A stretch of 14,208 nucleotides of DNA from UBA4207 sp964352405 (lineage in GTDB: Bacteria; Bdellovibrionota; Bacteriovoracia; Bacteriovoracales; Bacteriovoracaceae), in the NCBI GenBank assembly GCA_964352405.1, contig CAYGRY010000068.1:1-14208 (forward strand), read 5' to 3'. Below the pieces are notes generated by a model. That model did no database searches. It worked only from the letters and a program-made list of their open reading frames with translations, and was not told the origin of the DNA. Below are positions 1-5,914 of the stretch, piece after piece; positions within the stretch are counted from its first letter, which is position 1, and the number at the start of each line of letters is the position of its first letter. The position numbers were made by a program, and so were the translations under genes.

Positions 1-560
1 AAGTTACTGGTAAAGTTAAATCAATCGTCGACTTTGGTGTATTCGTAGACCTAGGTGAAGAAGTTGATGCTCTTATCCACGTATCTGACCTTTCATGGAC
101 TCGCAAAAACATCAACGTTAATGATGAGTTTAAAGAAGGCCAAGACGTAACTGCTATGGTTATCGCTCTTGATAAAGAAAACCAAAAGTTCTCTTTAGGT
201 ATGAAGCAACTTGAAGAAGATCCATGGAAGAAAATCGAAGAGCGTCTACCAGTTGGTGCCGTTCTAGAAGCTGAAGTTGTTCGTGTTACTGAGTTTGGCG
301 CTTTCGTTGAACTTGAAACAGGTATCGAAGGTCTAATTCACATCTCTGAAATGTCAGAAGAGCGTGTTGAGAAGCCAGAAGATGTTGTTAAGAAAGGTGA
401 CACTCCAAAAGTAATGGTTATCTCAGTCGACAAGGAAGCTAAGAAAATTGGTCTTTCTATGAAGTCTGCAGCTAACTCTGCTAACGGAGCTGGTACAACT
501 GAATCAGCTAAGAAGAGCACAATGGCTGATAAGTTAAAAGATTTCCAAGTTAAAGAATAA
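1..560 (+). CDS. rpsA: 30S ribosomal protein S1, C-terminal part (5' end outside window)
   Basis: The frame is open from base 3, so the gene starts upstream of the window; 185 residues of the C-terminus are visible. Two S1 RNA-binding (OB-fold) domains can be read. The first covers about residues 1-69 and contains VDFGVFVDL and DALIHVSDLSW. The second covers about residues 83-154 and contains VTEFGAFVEL and EGLIHISEM. The linker EEDPWKKIEERLPVG is typical of the boundary between S1 repeats in ribosomal S1. S1 binds mRNA on the small subunit and helps initiation on structured messages. The protein ends in a low-complexity Ala/Asn/Gly/Thr/Ser tail followed by a charged helix, MADKLKDFQVKE. Codon choice looks like a highly expressed gene, and a strong terminator follows 28 bases after the stop. 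A different S1-repeat RNA-binding protein is possible but less likely, given two tandem repeats with this linker. Confidence 0.93.
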   Translation, partial: VTGKVKSIVDFGVFVDLGEEVDALIHVSDLSWTRKNINVNDEFKEGQDVTAMVIALDKENQKFSLGMKQLEEDPWKKIEERLPVGAVLEAEVVRVTEFGAFVELETGIEGLIHISEMSEERVEKPEDVVKKGDTPKVMVISVDKEAKKIGLSMKSAANSANGAGTTESAKKSTMADKLKDFQVKE

Positions 561-588
561 GTCATCGTTTTTACGATCTGATTTTTTG

Positions 589-617
589 AAGGCCTGGGCG
601 AATGCTCAGGCCTTTTT
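589..617 (+). terminator. Rho-independent terminator of rpsA
   Basis: An 11-bp stem pairs bases 589-599 with 604-614, with one G-T pair, around the four-base loop GAAT. It runs directly into a T-run at 613-617. The stem core is the GC-rich GGCCTG/CAGGCC. On the opposite strand the hairpin is followed by CAAAAAAT rather than a T-run, so it should act mainly in the rpsA direction. Confidence 0.93.
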
Positions 618-628
618 ATTATGAATGA

Positions 629-901
629 CTATTTTAAAATAACGATGTTTGCCACATAGACGCCCGTTGTTCGTCCATTTGGGTCCAGTTGGCAGCTATG
701 GCTGCGTCTTACGATGAATTTTCCACTCTTTTCTAATCTATCAACACTTTCCTTAAGGATTTGTTCACACTCTTCTTTTGAATTCTGTGAGTGGGCCATA
801 AGTCCTATAACACTTGATGAGTTCGTTTCCATCAGGCCATTAGCATGAGCAAAATTAAGTGTGATTAAAACTGCTGAAAGAGTAGATAGGATCGTTTTCA
901 T
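629..901 (-). CDS. Small secreted protein of unknown function
   Basis: This 90-residue protein has a clear Sec signal peptide: MKTILS, a hydrophobic stretch to about residue 19, then a likely cleavage after AHA (residue 20). The mature part is about 70 residues with two cysteines (C45, C70) that could form a disulfide in the periplasm. A charged helix around residues 42-59 (KEECEQILKESVDRLEK) is followed by two likely beta strands, FIVRR and YVANIVIL. The ATG is supported by AAGGA about eight bases upstream. It is a single gene that faces the rpsA terminator and is divergent from the protease gene. No family is recognised. Small periplasmic proteins of this type are common in Bdellovibrio-like genomes, but no function can be given. 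Confidence 0.72.
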   Translation of the reverse strand: MKTILSTLSAVLITLNFAHANGLMETNSSSVIGLMAHSQNSKEECEQILKESVDRLEKSGKFIVRRSHSCQLDPNGRTTGVYVANIVILK

Positions 902-1130
902 AATTAATTCCTTGTTATTTGTGTTGGTGGCGCTATGTTAGATGGGTCTAAAAAAATCCTCGTTAAACTAGTTTAAGAGTTTGAAATATCTACAGACTCA
1001 ATAAATATCCATGAATTTAGCCATAGAAAAACTGTAATTATTTCAGCTTATGCAGTTTTTTATGACACAGGCCGTCTTTTGGGGGATGAATAGCTAAATC
1101 CGTTGCCAATTGTCCAAAAGGGGTCATTTA
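902..1130. promoter_or_regulatory. Divergent intergenic region with a possible structured leader for the protease gene
   Basis: The 229 bases between the divergent genes hold no open frame worth calling. Two pairings stand out on the plus strand. AAAAACTG at 1027-1034 can pair with CAGTTTTT at 1053-1060, which ends in a T-run like a weak terminator. Nested pairings then link GACA 1064-1067 with TGTC 1111-1114, GGC 1070-1072 with GCC 1105-1107, and GGAT 1084-1087 with ATCC 1098-1101, just before the ribosome binding site. The stems are short and could be chance. A weak promoter candidate is TTGAAA at 981-986 with an AT-rich -10 near 1002-1008. No known riboswitch consensus was matched. Confidence 0.3.
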
Positions 1131-2057
1131 ATGAAAAAGCAACTTATCGCCTCGTGCGCATTAGTTTTAACAAGTGCATCTGTCTACGCACAAGACATGA
1201 GTAGTGCTATTCCAAAAGTCATCTACGGTGAAGATAATCGTGTTGATGTTTCGGATTCAAATAACCCCCTCTTTATAAAGCTTGCGATGTCGACGGCAGC
1301 TCAAATTGATAAGAGCAAGCTAACGATTAGAGGATCAGATGCCATTCTATCTTTTGAATCCTTAGAAAATGGTATGGGTGTTTGTCCAACTGAAAAGTTT
1401 GCGGCACAAAACAGTATCGCTAGATGTTCAGGATTTTTAATTGCAAAAGATCTTCTTGTGACTGCAGGACATTGCGTTCGCTCACAACAAGAATGTGATA
1501 AGTACTCTTGGGTTTTTGACTATAGAGAAGGTGAAGTTAATGATGGAAAGCTTCCATCATCAAGCGTTTACTCTTGTAAAAAGATCATTCGCCAAGCGCT
1601 TGATCCTATTTCAGAAGCTGACTACGCTCTTATTCAATTAGATCGTAAAGTTAAAGATAGAAAACCACTTAAGTTTAGAAAAAGTGGAAGTCCAAGTGTT
1701 GGTGATGAATTAGTTGTAATTGGACATCCATCTGGCTTAACAACGAAAATTTCAGACGGTGCTACAGTTGTTGAAAATAGTGCTGATCAGTATGTTCTAA
1801 CTGATTTGGATACATACGGCGGAAACTCAGGTTCAGCAGTATTTAACGCAACTTCAGGAGCTATTGAAGGAATTCTAGTTCGTGGCGCTAAAGACTACGT
1901 CTATGATTGGCAACAAGGCTGTTATGTTTCTAACGTCTGTGAGTCAGTTGGTGGTGCTGGTTGTGAAGGTGAAGAAGTAAGCCGTATCAGCAAAGTTAAA
2001 CTCGGTAAATTTACAGGTATTATTGGATTCTTTAAAAGACTCTTTGGTCTTCTATAA
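1131..2057 (+). CDS. Secreted trypsin-like serine protease
   Basis: A 308-residue chymotrypsin-fold (S1/Trypsin_2 type) endopeptidase, exported by Sec. ATG at 1131 is chosen over an in-frame TTG at 1110 because AAAAGGGG at 1116-1123 sits just upstream and the protein then begins with a clean signal peptide (MKKQLIASCALVL, cleavage near VYA-20). All three catalytic residues are visible: His114 in VTAGHC, Asp164 in ADYALIQL, Ser233 in GGNSGSAVF. The mature part has eight cysteines, including one next to the catalytic His, which suggests disulfides and activity outside the cytoplasm. About 75 residues precede the protease core and could be a pro-region. After the core comes a Cys/Gly-rich stretch and an unusual final segment, GKFTGIIGFFKRLFGLL, which looks like an amphipathic, possibly membrane-active helix. 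The next gene starts 23 bases later and is probably cotranscribed. Substrate unknown; secreted proteases are abundant in predatory bacteria. Confidence 0.93.
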   Translation: MKKQLIASCALVLTSASVYAQDMSSAIPKVIYGEDNRVDVSDSNNPLFIKLAMSTAAQIDKSKLTIRGSDAILSFESLENGMGVCPTEKFAAQNSIARCSGFLIAKDLLVTAGHCVRSQQECDKYSWVFDYREGEVNDGKLPSSSVYSCKKIIRQALDPISEADYALIQLDRKVKDRKPLKFRKSGSPSVGDELVVIGHPSGLTTKISDGATVVENSADQYVLTDLDTYGGNSGSAVFNATSGAIEGILVRGAKDYVYDWQQGCYVSNVCESVGGAGCEGEEVSRISKVKLGKFTGIIGFFKRLFGLL

Positions 2058-2080
2058 TTCATAAAGGTTTGGAGATTGAT

Positions 2081-2371
2081 ATGATCGCGAATATTAAAAA
2101 ATTCAAGTTACTACAAGATAAAGAAGACAGCCTAGTCGAAGGTCTTGGCGTAACGATGCTTATCAATCTCGCTCACCTTGTTTCAGTTAAGCCAATCAAT
2201 GTGGCAACTCAAGCAGGAGTAGTTCAAGCTTATTGGATCCGCCTTTCAAATGGTAAAAAGTATAAAGCAACTGAGATTCCAGAAGAGTTATCAGAACTTT
2301 TAAAAAATGATGTAATGAACTTTGCTCAGTTAAATGGCAATGAAATAGATTCAATCAATGATGTTCACTAA
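2081..2371 (+). CDS. Small conserved-looking protein, FlbD/LytTR-like beta-hairpin (hypothetical)
   Basis: A 96-residue cytoplasmic protein with no signal peptide. ATG at 2081 is preferred over the in-frame TTG at 2069 because GGAG at 2071-2074 is spaced six bases from it. Residues 24-74 have the layout of small FlbD-like proteins and LytTR half-domains: a strand with MLINLAHLVSVKPI, then YWIRLSNGKKYKA, then a short acidic helix IPEELSELL. The resemblance is by eye only. In FlbD-like proteins the pattern is a hydrophobic strand, a turn, then I-x-L-x-N-G-K-K. It follows the protease by 23 bases, so the two are likely one transcript, although a functional link is not evident. Its stop codon lies in an inverted repeat shared with the stop of the convergent gene. 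Confidence 0.75.
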   Translation: MIANIKKFKLLQDKEDSLVEGLGVTMLINLAHLVSVKPINVATQAGVVQAYWIRLSNGKKYKATEIPEELSELLKNDVMNFAQLNGNEIDSINDVH

Positions 2372-2381
2372 GAATTAGTGA
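2365..2381. repeat. Inverted repeat spanning two convergent stop codons
   Basis: TCACTAA (2365-2371), a three-base spacer GAA, then TTAGTGA (2375-2381) form a perfect 7-bp palindrome. The TAA stop of the plus-strand gene (2369-2371) and the TAA stop of the minus-strand gene (2375-2377) both lie inside the arms. There is no T-run on either side, so it is not a classical intrinsic terminator, but the RNA hairpin could limit read-through or protect both 3' ends. Confidence 0.6.
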
Positions 2382-3502
2382 TCAAATCTTAAGGTAATTA
2401 AGTTCTTACCGGCCTTTTCTTCAATTTTAGAGATACTGGCCGGAATCGGTTTTTTGAGCGGATTTCCATATAAAATAGTAATCAACACTTTATCTAAAAC
2501 TTTGAATTCACCCATTCTTTTTTCAATTAGATGAACTTCTTGAGTAGTGATTTCTTCTATTAGATAAAATACTTCACTTGAAAACTGATCTTCCGCTAAC
2601 TGGCGTTTAATGCCAATTTTTTCTTTAGGCTGCTCAAAAAGAGCAGGGGAATTAAGACCTACATCAAACTTCGCTTCAACATACCAGTACTTGGCGTACT
2701 CCGAAGGTTTATTAAAAACAGTAATTTTAGCTGTTAAGGGTGAACTTAAAGATGTGTCTAGAATAGAATAGACAGTAATAGAGTCCCCAACTTTGAACTC
2801 ATTTTTGACTTGAGTTTGAAATGAAACACCATGGGTTTCGACCTCAGTAAGTATATAAGTTGAAGGTTCCGTCGAGGGCTTACCAAGGATAACTCTCTTA
2901 GTTTTCGTAGTGGCTTCACTAAGTCCTTCGGCCGAAGTTTCCTTAATAACACCCTTATCAGAGAAAGCTAGACTAGAGGCGGTCTCTTTAATTTCAGGTT
3001 TCTTAGAAAAAACGTAGGAACCAGTTTTCTCTGCTGACTCATCTACTTTAGGTTTATCTTCAACCGTAGTTAAGTCGGTATTGATCACTTGCAAAACCTG
3101 AGAAATAAGATCTAAGTCTGCTTTGTCCATATCGTTTGAATCAGCATCCGGTGCCATATCCGATGGCGAAAATTCTGAAAGTTTTAAAACAGTTGATGGA
3201 GCAGTGAGGACAATAGCTTCCTTTTCAACTCGTTCAATTTTACATTTAAATATATTTAAAAGGTCTTCGTGAAAGCAATTAAGATCAGTAATGCTTTTGA
3301 GAGCACTTTGATTGGCAGATTTATCTAGTCTAAATTTAAGCTGTCTTTTTTCTTTGTCCCAATTAATCAACAGTGAATGTAAAATAATAAGGCGTCCATC
3401 TAAGTGAGTCCAAAGATAACAAGATTCAATTGATTGAGATAACTCATCGAGCTGTTGATCAATCTGAGGAATATCGGCAATTTTATTTTGAAATCTCACC
3501 AA
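2375..3502 (-). CDS. Protein with two degenerate PilZ-like repeats, last gene of the signalling operon
   Basis: A 375-residue soluble protein in three parts. The N-terminal domain (about 1-112) has the feel of a YcgR-type N-domain. A Ser/Thr/Glu/Lys-rich linker (about 113-205) follows. Two related C-terminal domains (about 214-279 and 310-373) end it. The two align by eye: YILTEVETHGVSF against FYLIEEITTQEVHL, then NEFKVGDSITV against GEFKVLDKVLI, then SPLTAKI against KPIPASI. This resembles the PilZ barrel (D/N-x-S-x-x-G followed by F-x-x-G-D), but the Arg-x-x-x-Arg motif that binds c-di-GMP is not evident and the second copy lacks the Gly. Binding of c-di-GMP is therefore doubtful. The start is weak: TTG at 3502 or GTG at 3499, no good ribosome binding site, and the frame is open further upstream. 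It lies 42 bases after the receiver gene and is probably the operon's output or target protein. Confidence 0.72.
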   Translation of the reverse strand: MVRFQNKIADIPQIDQQLDELSQSIESCYLWTHLDGRLIILHSLLINWDKEKRQLKFRLDKSANQSALKSITDLNCFHEDLLNIFKCKIERVEKEAIVLTAPSTVLKLSEFSPSDMAPDADSNDMDKADLDLISQVLQVINTDLTTVEDKPKVDESAEKTGSYVFSKKPEIKETASSLAFSDKGVIKETSAEGLSEATTKTKRVILGKPSTEPSTYILTEVETHGVSFQTQVKNEFKVGDSITVYSILDTSLSSPLTAKITVFNKPSEYAKYWYVEAKFDVGLNSPALFEQPKEKIGIKRQLAEDQFSSEVFYLIEEITTQEVHLIEKRMGEFKVLDKVLITILYGNPLKKPIPASISKIEEKAGKNLITLRFDH

Positions 3503-3544
3503 AACAGTATAACAAAAATCCCATGGCTTTAATATCAGGGTAAA

Positions 3545-3934
3545 TTATTTTTTACCAAGGGCCTTGATGACAGCTTTTAGTAGGCCTTGACGCGTAAAAG
3601 GCTTAATCAAAAAGCATTTAACACCTAGATTGATAGCCTTTAGTGCGTGATCATTTTGCATGGCCCCAGACATAAAAATAATTTTATGCTTTCTTGAGCC
3701 TAATGTCATAAAGAGGGTTTCAATCATATTGAGTCCGTCTTTATCAGGCATTTGGTTATCGATAATTAGCAGATCAAACTCTTGATTTCGTACTTTTTGA
3801 AGAGCTACAGTTGAAGAAGTCGAAGAAACGATGAATGAAAAAATATTAAAACTTTTAAGCATGACCTCAATCAGATCACAAATATGCTGTTCGTCATCGA
3901 CAACAAGGACTGAGAGTTTTTTACTTTCACTCAT
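3545..3934 (-). CDS. Single-domain response regulator receiver (CheY-like)
   Basis: A 129-residue receiver domain with no output domain. The phosphorylation site is intact: acidic pair D13-D14 in VVDDE, phosphoacceptor D59 in LLIIDNQMP, S89 in FMSGA as the switch Ser/Thr, and K111 in LIKPF. A ribosome binding site AGGAG sits about seven bases before the ATG. The start overlaps the last eight bases of the hybrid kinase gene, so translation is probably coupled and the kinase is the obvious phosphodonor. With no DNA-binding domain, it likely acts by protein contact, either as a relay intermediate from the kinase's own receiver or on a neighbour such as the PilZ-like protein. The order of phosphotransfer cannot be read from sequence, and no histidine phosphotransfer (HPt) protein is seen in the window. 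Confidence 0.92.
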   Translation of the reverse strand: MSESKKLSVLVVDDEQHICDLIEVMLKSFNIFSFIVSSTSSTVALQKVRNQEFDLLIIDNQMPDKDGLNMIETLFMTLGSRKHKIIFMSGAMQNDHALKAINLGVKCFLIKPFTRQGLLKAVIKALGKK

Positions 3935-5447
3935 TTGAAGCTCCTAGGACTTTAGAAATAGCTTCTAAAACTTGGGAATTATTAAACGGCTTTGTTAGAA
4001 ACGTTGCAATTTTAAGTGAATCTTTATCCTTTTGAAAAATTTCTTTTCCATCAAGTGCTCCACTTAGATATATAATGGGAATATCTTCTTCAAGAAACCT
4101 TATCTTTTGTGCCAACTCACTACCAGAAAACTTAGGCATAACAAGATCAGTAATAACAAGATCAATTTCTGTTTGAATGAGAATGTGTAGAGCATCATCT
4201 CCACCGGTTGATCCAACTACTGAATAGCCTGCTCCTTGAAGCAGTTCATCAAGTTCGTTAAGTACAGAAGGGTCATTATCTACGATTAGGATTTTCTTTT
4301 GATCGCCTTCGCCGATTTCTGGTCCGAAACCACCTGAAGTTATCATACTACTCATTTCCATTGTAGGGAGTTGAATAGAAAAGCTGACACCTTGTTTTTG
4401 ATTTTCAAATGAAAGTGTTCCTTGGTGTTTTTCGATAAGTCGTTTACTGATTGAAAGTCCTAGACCTGAACCTTTACCAATATCTTTTGTTGTAAAAAAT
4501 GGTTGAAAGATATTTTCACCGATTGATGCATCAATACCAGGTCCATTATCCGCAATAGAGAAGCCAACATAATGATCAGCTTTAGTAAATGAAATACTAA
4601 CAGAAGGATTTTTAATTTGATTATCTAAAAGCGCATCAAATGAATTTTTTAAAAGATTAACAATGACCTGCTCGAGTTCTACTGGGTTTGCTTGAATAAT
4701 TAACGGCTCATCAATTTCGTTGATTTCCAGTTGTATTAAATCTTTTCTGGAACCAGTATGTGTAAGTTCACAAGCGCCTTTTGTAACTTTTTGCAGGTCA
4801 CAAAATTGGCGATGATCATCATTTGTTCGTACATAAGACTTCATATTATTAATAATTGAAGAAATTTTTTCAAGAGAAGTGGTTACACGATTTATTGAAG
4901 TGATAATTTCATTCTTATCAAGGGTTGTATTTTCTTTTAATTCCCACTCGATATTTTGAGCATAACCATAGGCAACAGTTAAAGGATTGTTGATCTCATG
5001 AGATATTCCTGCTGAAAGCTCCCCAAGAGTTGCTAATTTGTCAGTTTGAAGAATTTTCTCATGGGTTTTTTTGATTTCTTCAAGTTGGATCTTATATTTA
5101 TCATATAAATTACGTTCTACAGTCAAATCATTGAAAGAGAGGATGATATCGTTGTCCGCCTTAATAGCCTTTATAACGACAGTAATTGGGCCATAACCTT
5201 GGCTCGTAAATAATACCGACTCTTCTGAAATACCTGTGGAATTTTTCTGAGCATTTTCAATAACTTTTGTAATGACTTCTTTCTTATCAAAAAGTTCTGA
5301 AAGTATATTTGTACTCTTAAGAACTCGAGGAGATGACTGTATAAGGACTAAGAATGCTTGATTGAAGTAAATAATGGATTGCTTATCATCAATGACAACA
5401 ACACCAGATAATAGATCATCAAAAAGTTTATACTTCTCTATACTCAT
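3927..5447 (-). CDS. Soluble hybrid histidine kinase (PAS-HisKA-HATPase-REC)
   Basis: A 506-residue cytoplasmic kinase; no membrane segment is seen. Order: PAS-like domain (about 1-110, LLSGVVVIDDKQSIIYFNQAF), helix, HisKA with phosphorylated His150 in GISHEINNPL, HATPase with N-box around N264/N268 (VNLLKNSFDAL), G1 box DNGPGI (300-305), FQPFFTTK and G2 box GSGLGLSI. A C-terminal receiver (about 384-503) has D390/D392, phosphoacceptor D434 in VITDLVMP, S462 and K486 in LTKPF. All key residues are present, so it should be active. The ribosome binding site AGTAGGA overlaps the stop of the STAS gene (coupled translation), and the 3' end overlaps the receiver gene by eight bases. The PAS domain has no obvious cofactor signature, so its signal is unknown. 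Attached and separate receivers together suggest either a relay or a competing phosphate sink. Confidence 0.94.
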   Translation of the reverse strand: MSIEKYKLFDDLLSGVVVIDDKQSIIYFNQAFLVLIQSSPRVLKSTNILSELFDKKEVITKVIENAQKNSTGISEESVLFTSQGYGPITVVIKAIKADNDIILSFNDLTVERNLYDKYKIQLEEIKKTHEKILQTDKLATLGELSAGISHEINNPLTVAYGYAQNIEWELKENTTLDKNEIITSINRVTTSLEKISSIINNMKSYVRTNDDHRQFCDLQKVTKGACELTHTGSRKDLIQLEINEIDEPLIIQANPVELEQVIVNLLKNSFDALLDNQIKNPSVSISFTKADHYVGFSIADNGPGIDASIGENIFQPFFTTKDIGKGSGLGLSISKRLIEKHQGTLSFENQKQGVSFSIQLPTMEMSSMITSGGFGPEIGEGDQKKILIVDNDPSVLNELDELLQGAGYSVVGSTGGDDALHILIQTEIDLVITDLVMPKFSGSELAQKIRFLEEDIPIIYLSGALDGKEIFQKDKDSLKIATFLTKPFNNSQVLEAISKVLGASNE

Positions 5448-5452
5448 GAATC

Positions 5453-5914
5453 CTACTTTATAAAATTAAAATATTGAGCTTCTAAAGCATCAAACTCAAG
5501 TTCTGTTCCTGAATCATTTTTTTTAGTTGGTGCTTTCTTATTTGAAATCTCATCACTTTTAAGAAGAACTTTGATTTCTTCATCTGCGTCAGGATCGAAA
5601 TAGGGGGCATAAAAGCTTTCAATTGAAGCATTAGCAGGAAGAAACCCCTCAACCATGTTCATTTGTTCAATCATTATTTGTGGACAGCTCTTATAAATGA
5701 TTTTTGATTTTTGAGTTAATGCAGTCACTAGATTTATTAATTCTCTGACGCCGCATGAATTAATAAGACTAACACCTGAAAAATTCAGATGAAATGAATC
5801 AGCATTGCATGATGTAAGTGCTTCAAAATTAGCATCTTCATCAATTCGTCCTGCCAAAATAACCTCGGCAATATTGTTTTCTAGATTAATCTTAATATCC
5901 AGACCTGAACTCAT
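5453..5914 (-). CDS. STAS-domain anti-sigma-factor-antagonist-like protein
   Basis: A 153-residue protein whose first ~105 residues are a STAS domain of the SpoIIAA/RsbV kind. The key loop reads LINSCGVREL (50-59). S53 aligns with the phosphorylated serine of SpoIIAA (S58) and RsbV (S56), while the usual preceding Asp is Asn52. A STAS protein of this kind would be phosphorylated by an RsbW-like kinase and dephosphorylated by a SpoIIE-type phosphatase; both activities appear in the protein encoded directly upstream. The two genes overlap by ATGA, and GGGAG precedes the ATG. The tail (about 106-153) is charged and ends in an aromatic cluster, AQYFNF. It is longer than a minimal STAS protein and may bind the next partner. 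The partner is not in the window. Confidence 0.88.
   Translation of the reverse strand: MSSGLDIKINLENNIAEVILAGRIDEDANFEALTSCNADSFHLNFSGVSLINSCGVRELINLVTALTQKSKIIYKSCPQIMIEQMNMVEGFLPANASIESFYAPYFDPDADEEIKVLLKSDEISNKKAPTKKNDSGTELEFDALEAQYFNFIK

Noticed and set aside
338..565. Antisense open frame opposite rpsA
   Set aside because: Mirror of a strongly coding gene, no ribosome binding site, no recognisable protein.
1060..1115. CACAGG and GTTGCC words suggesting a c-di-GMP-I (GEMM) riboswitch
   Set aside because: The conserved core GCAAAGC-type segment and the tetraloop-receptor layout are missing, and spacing does not fit.
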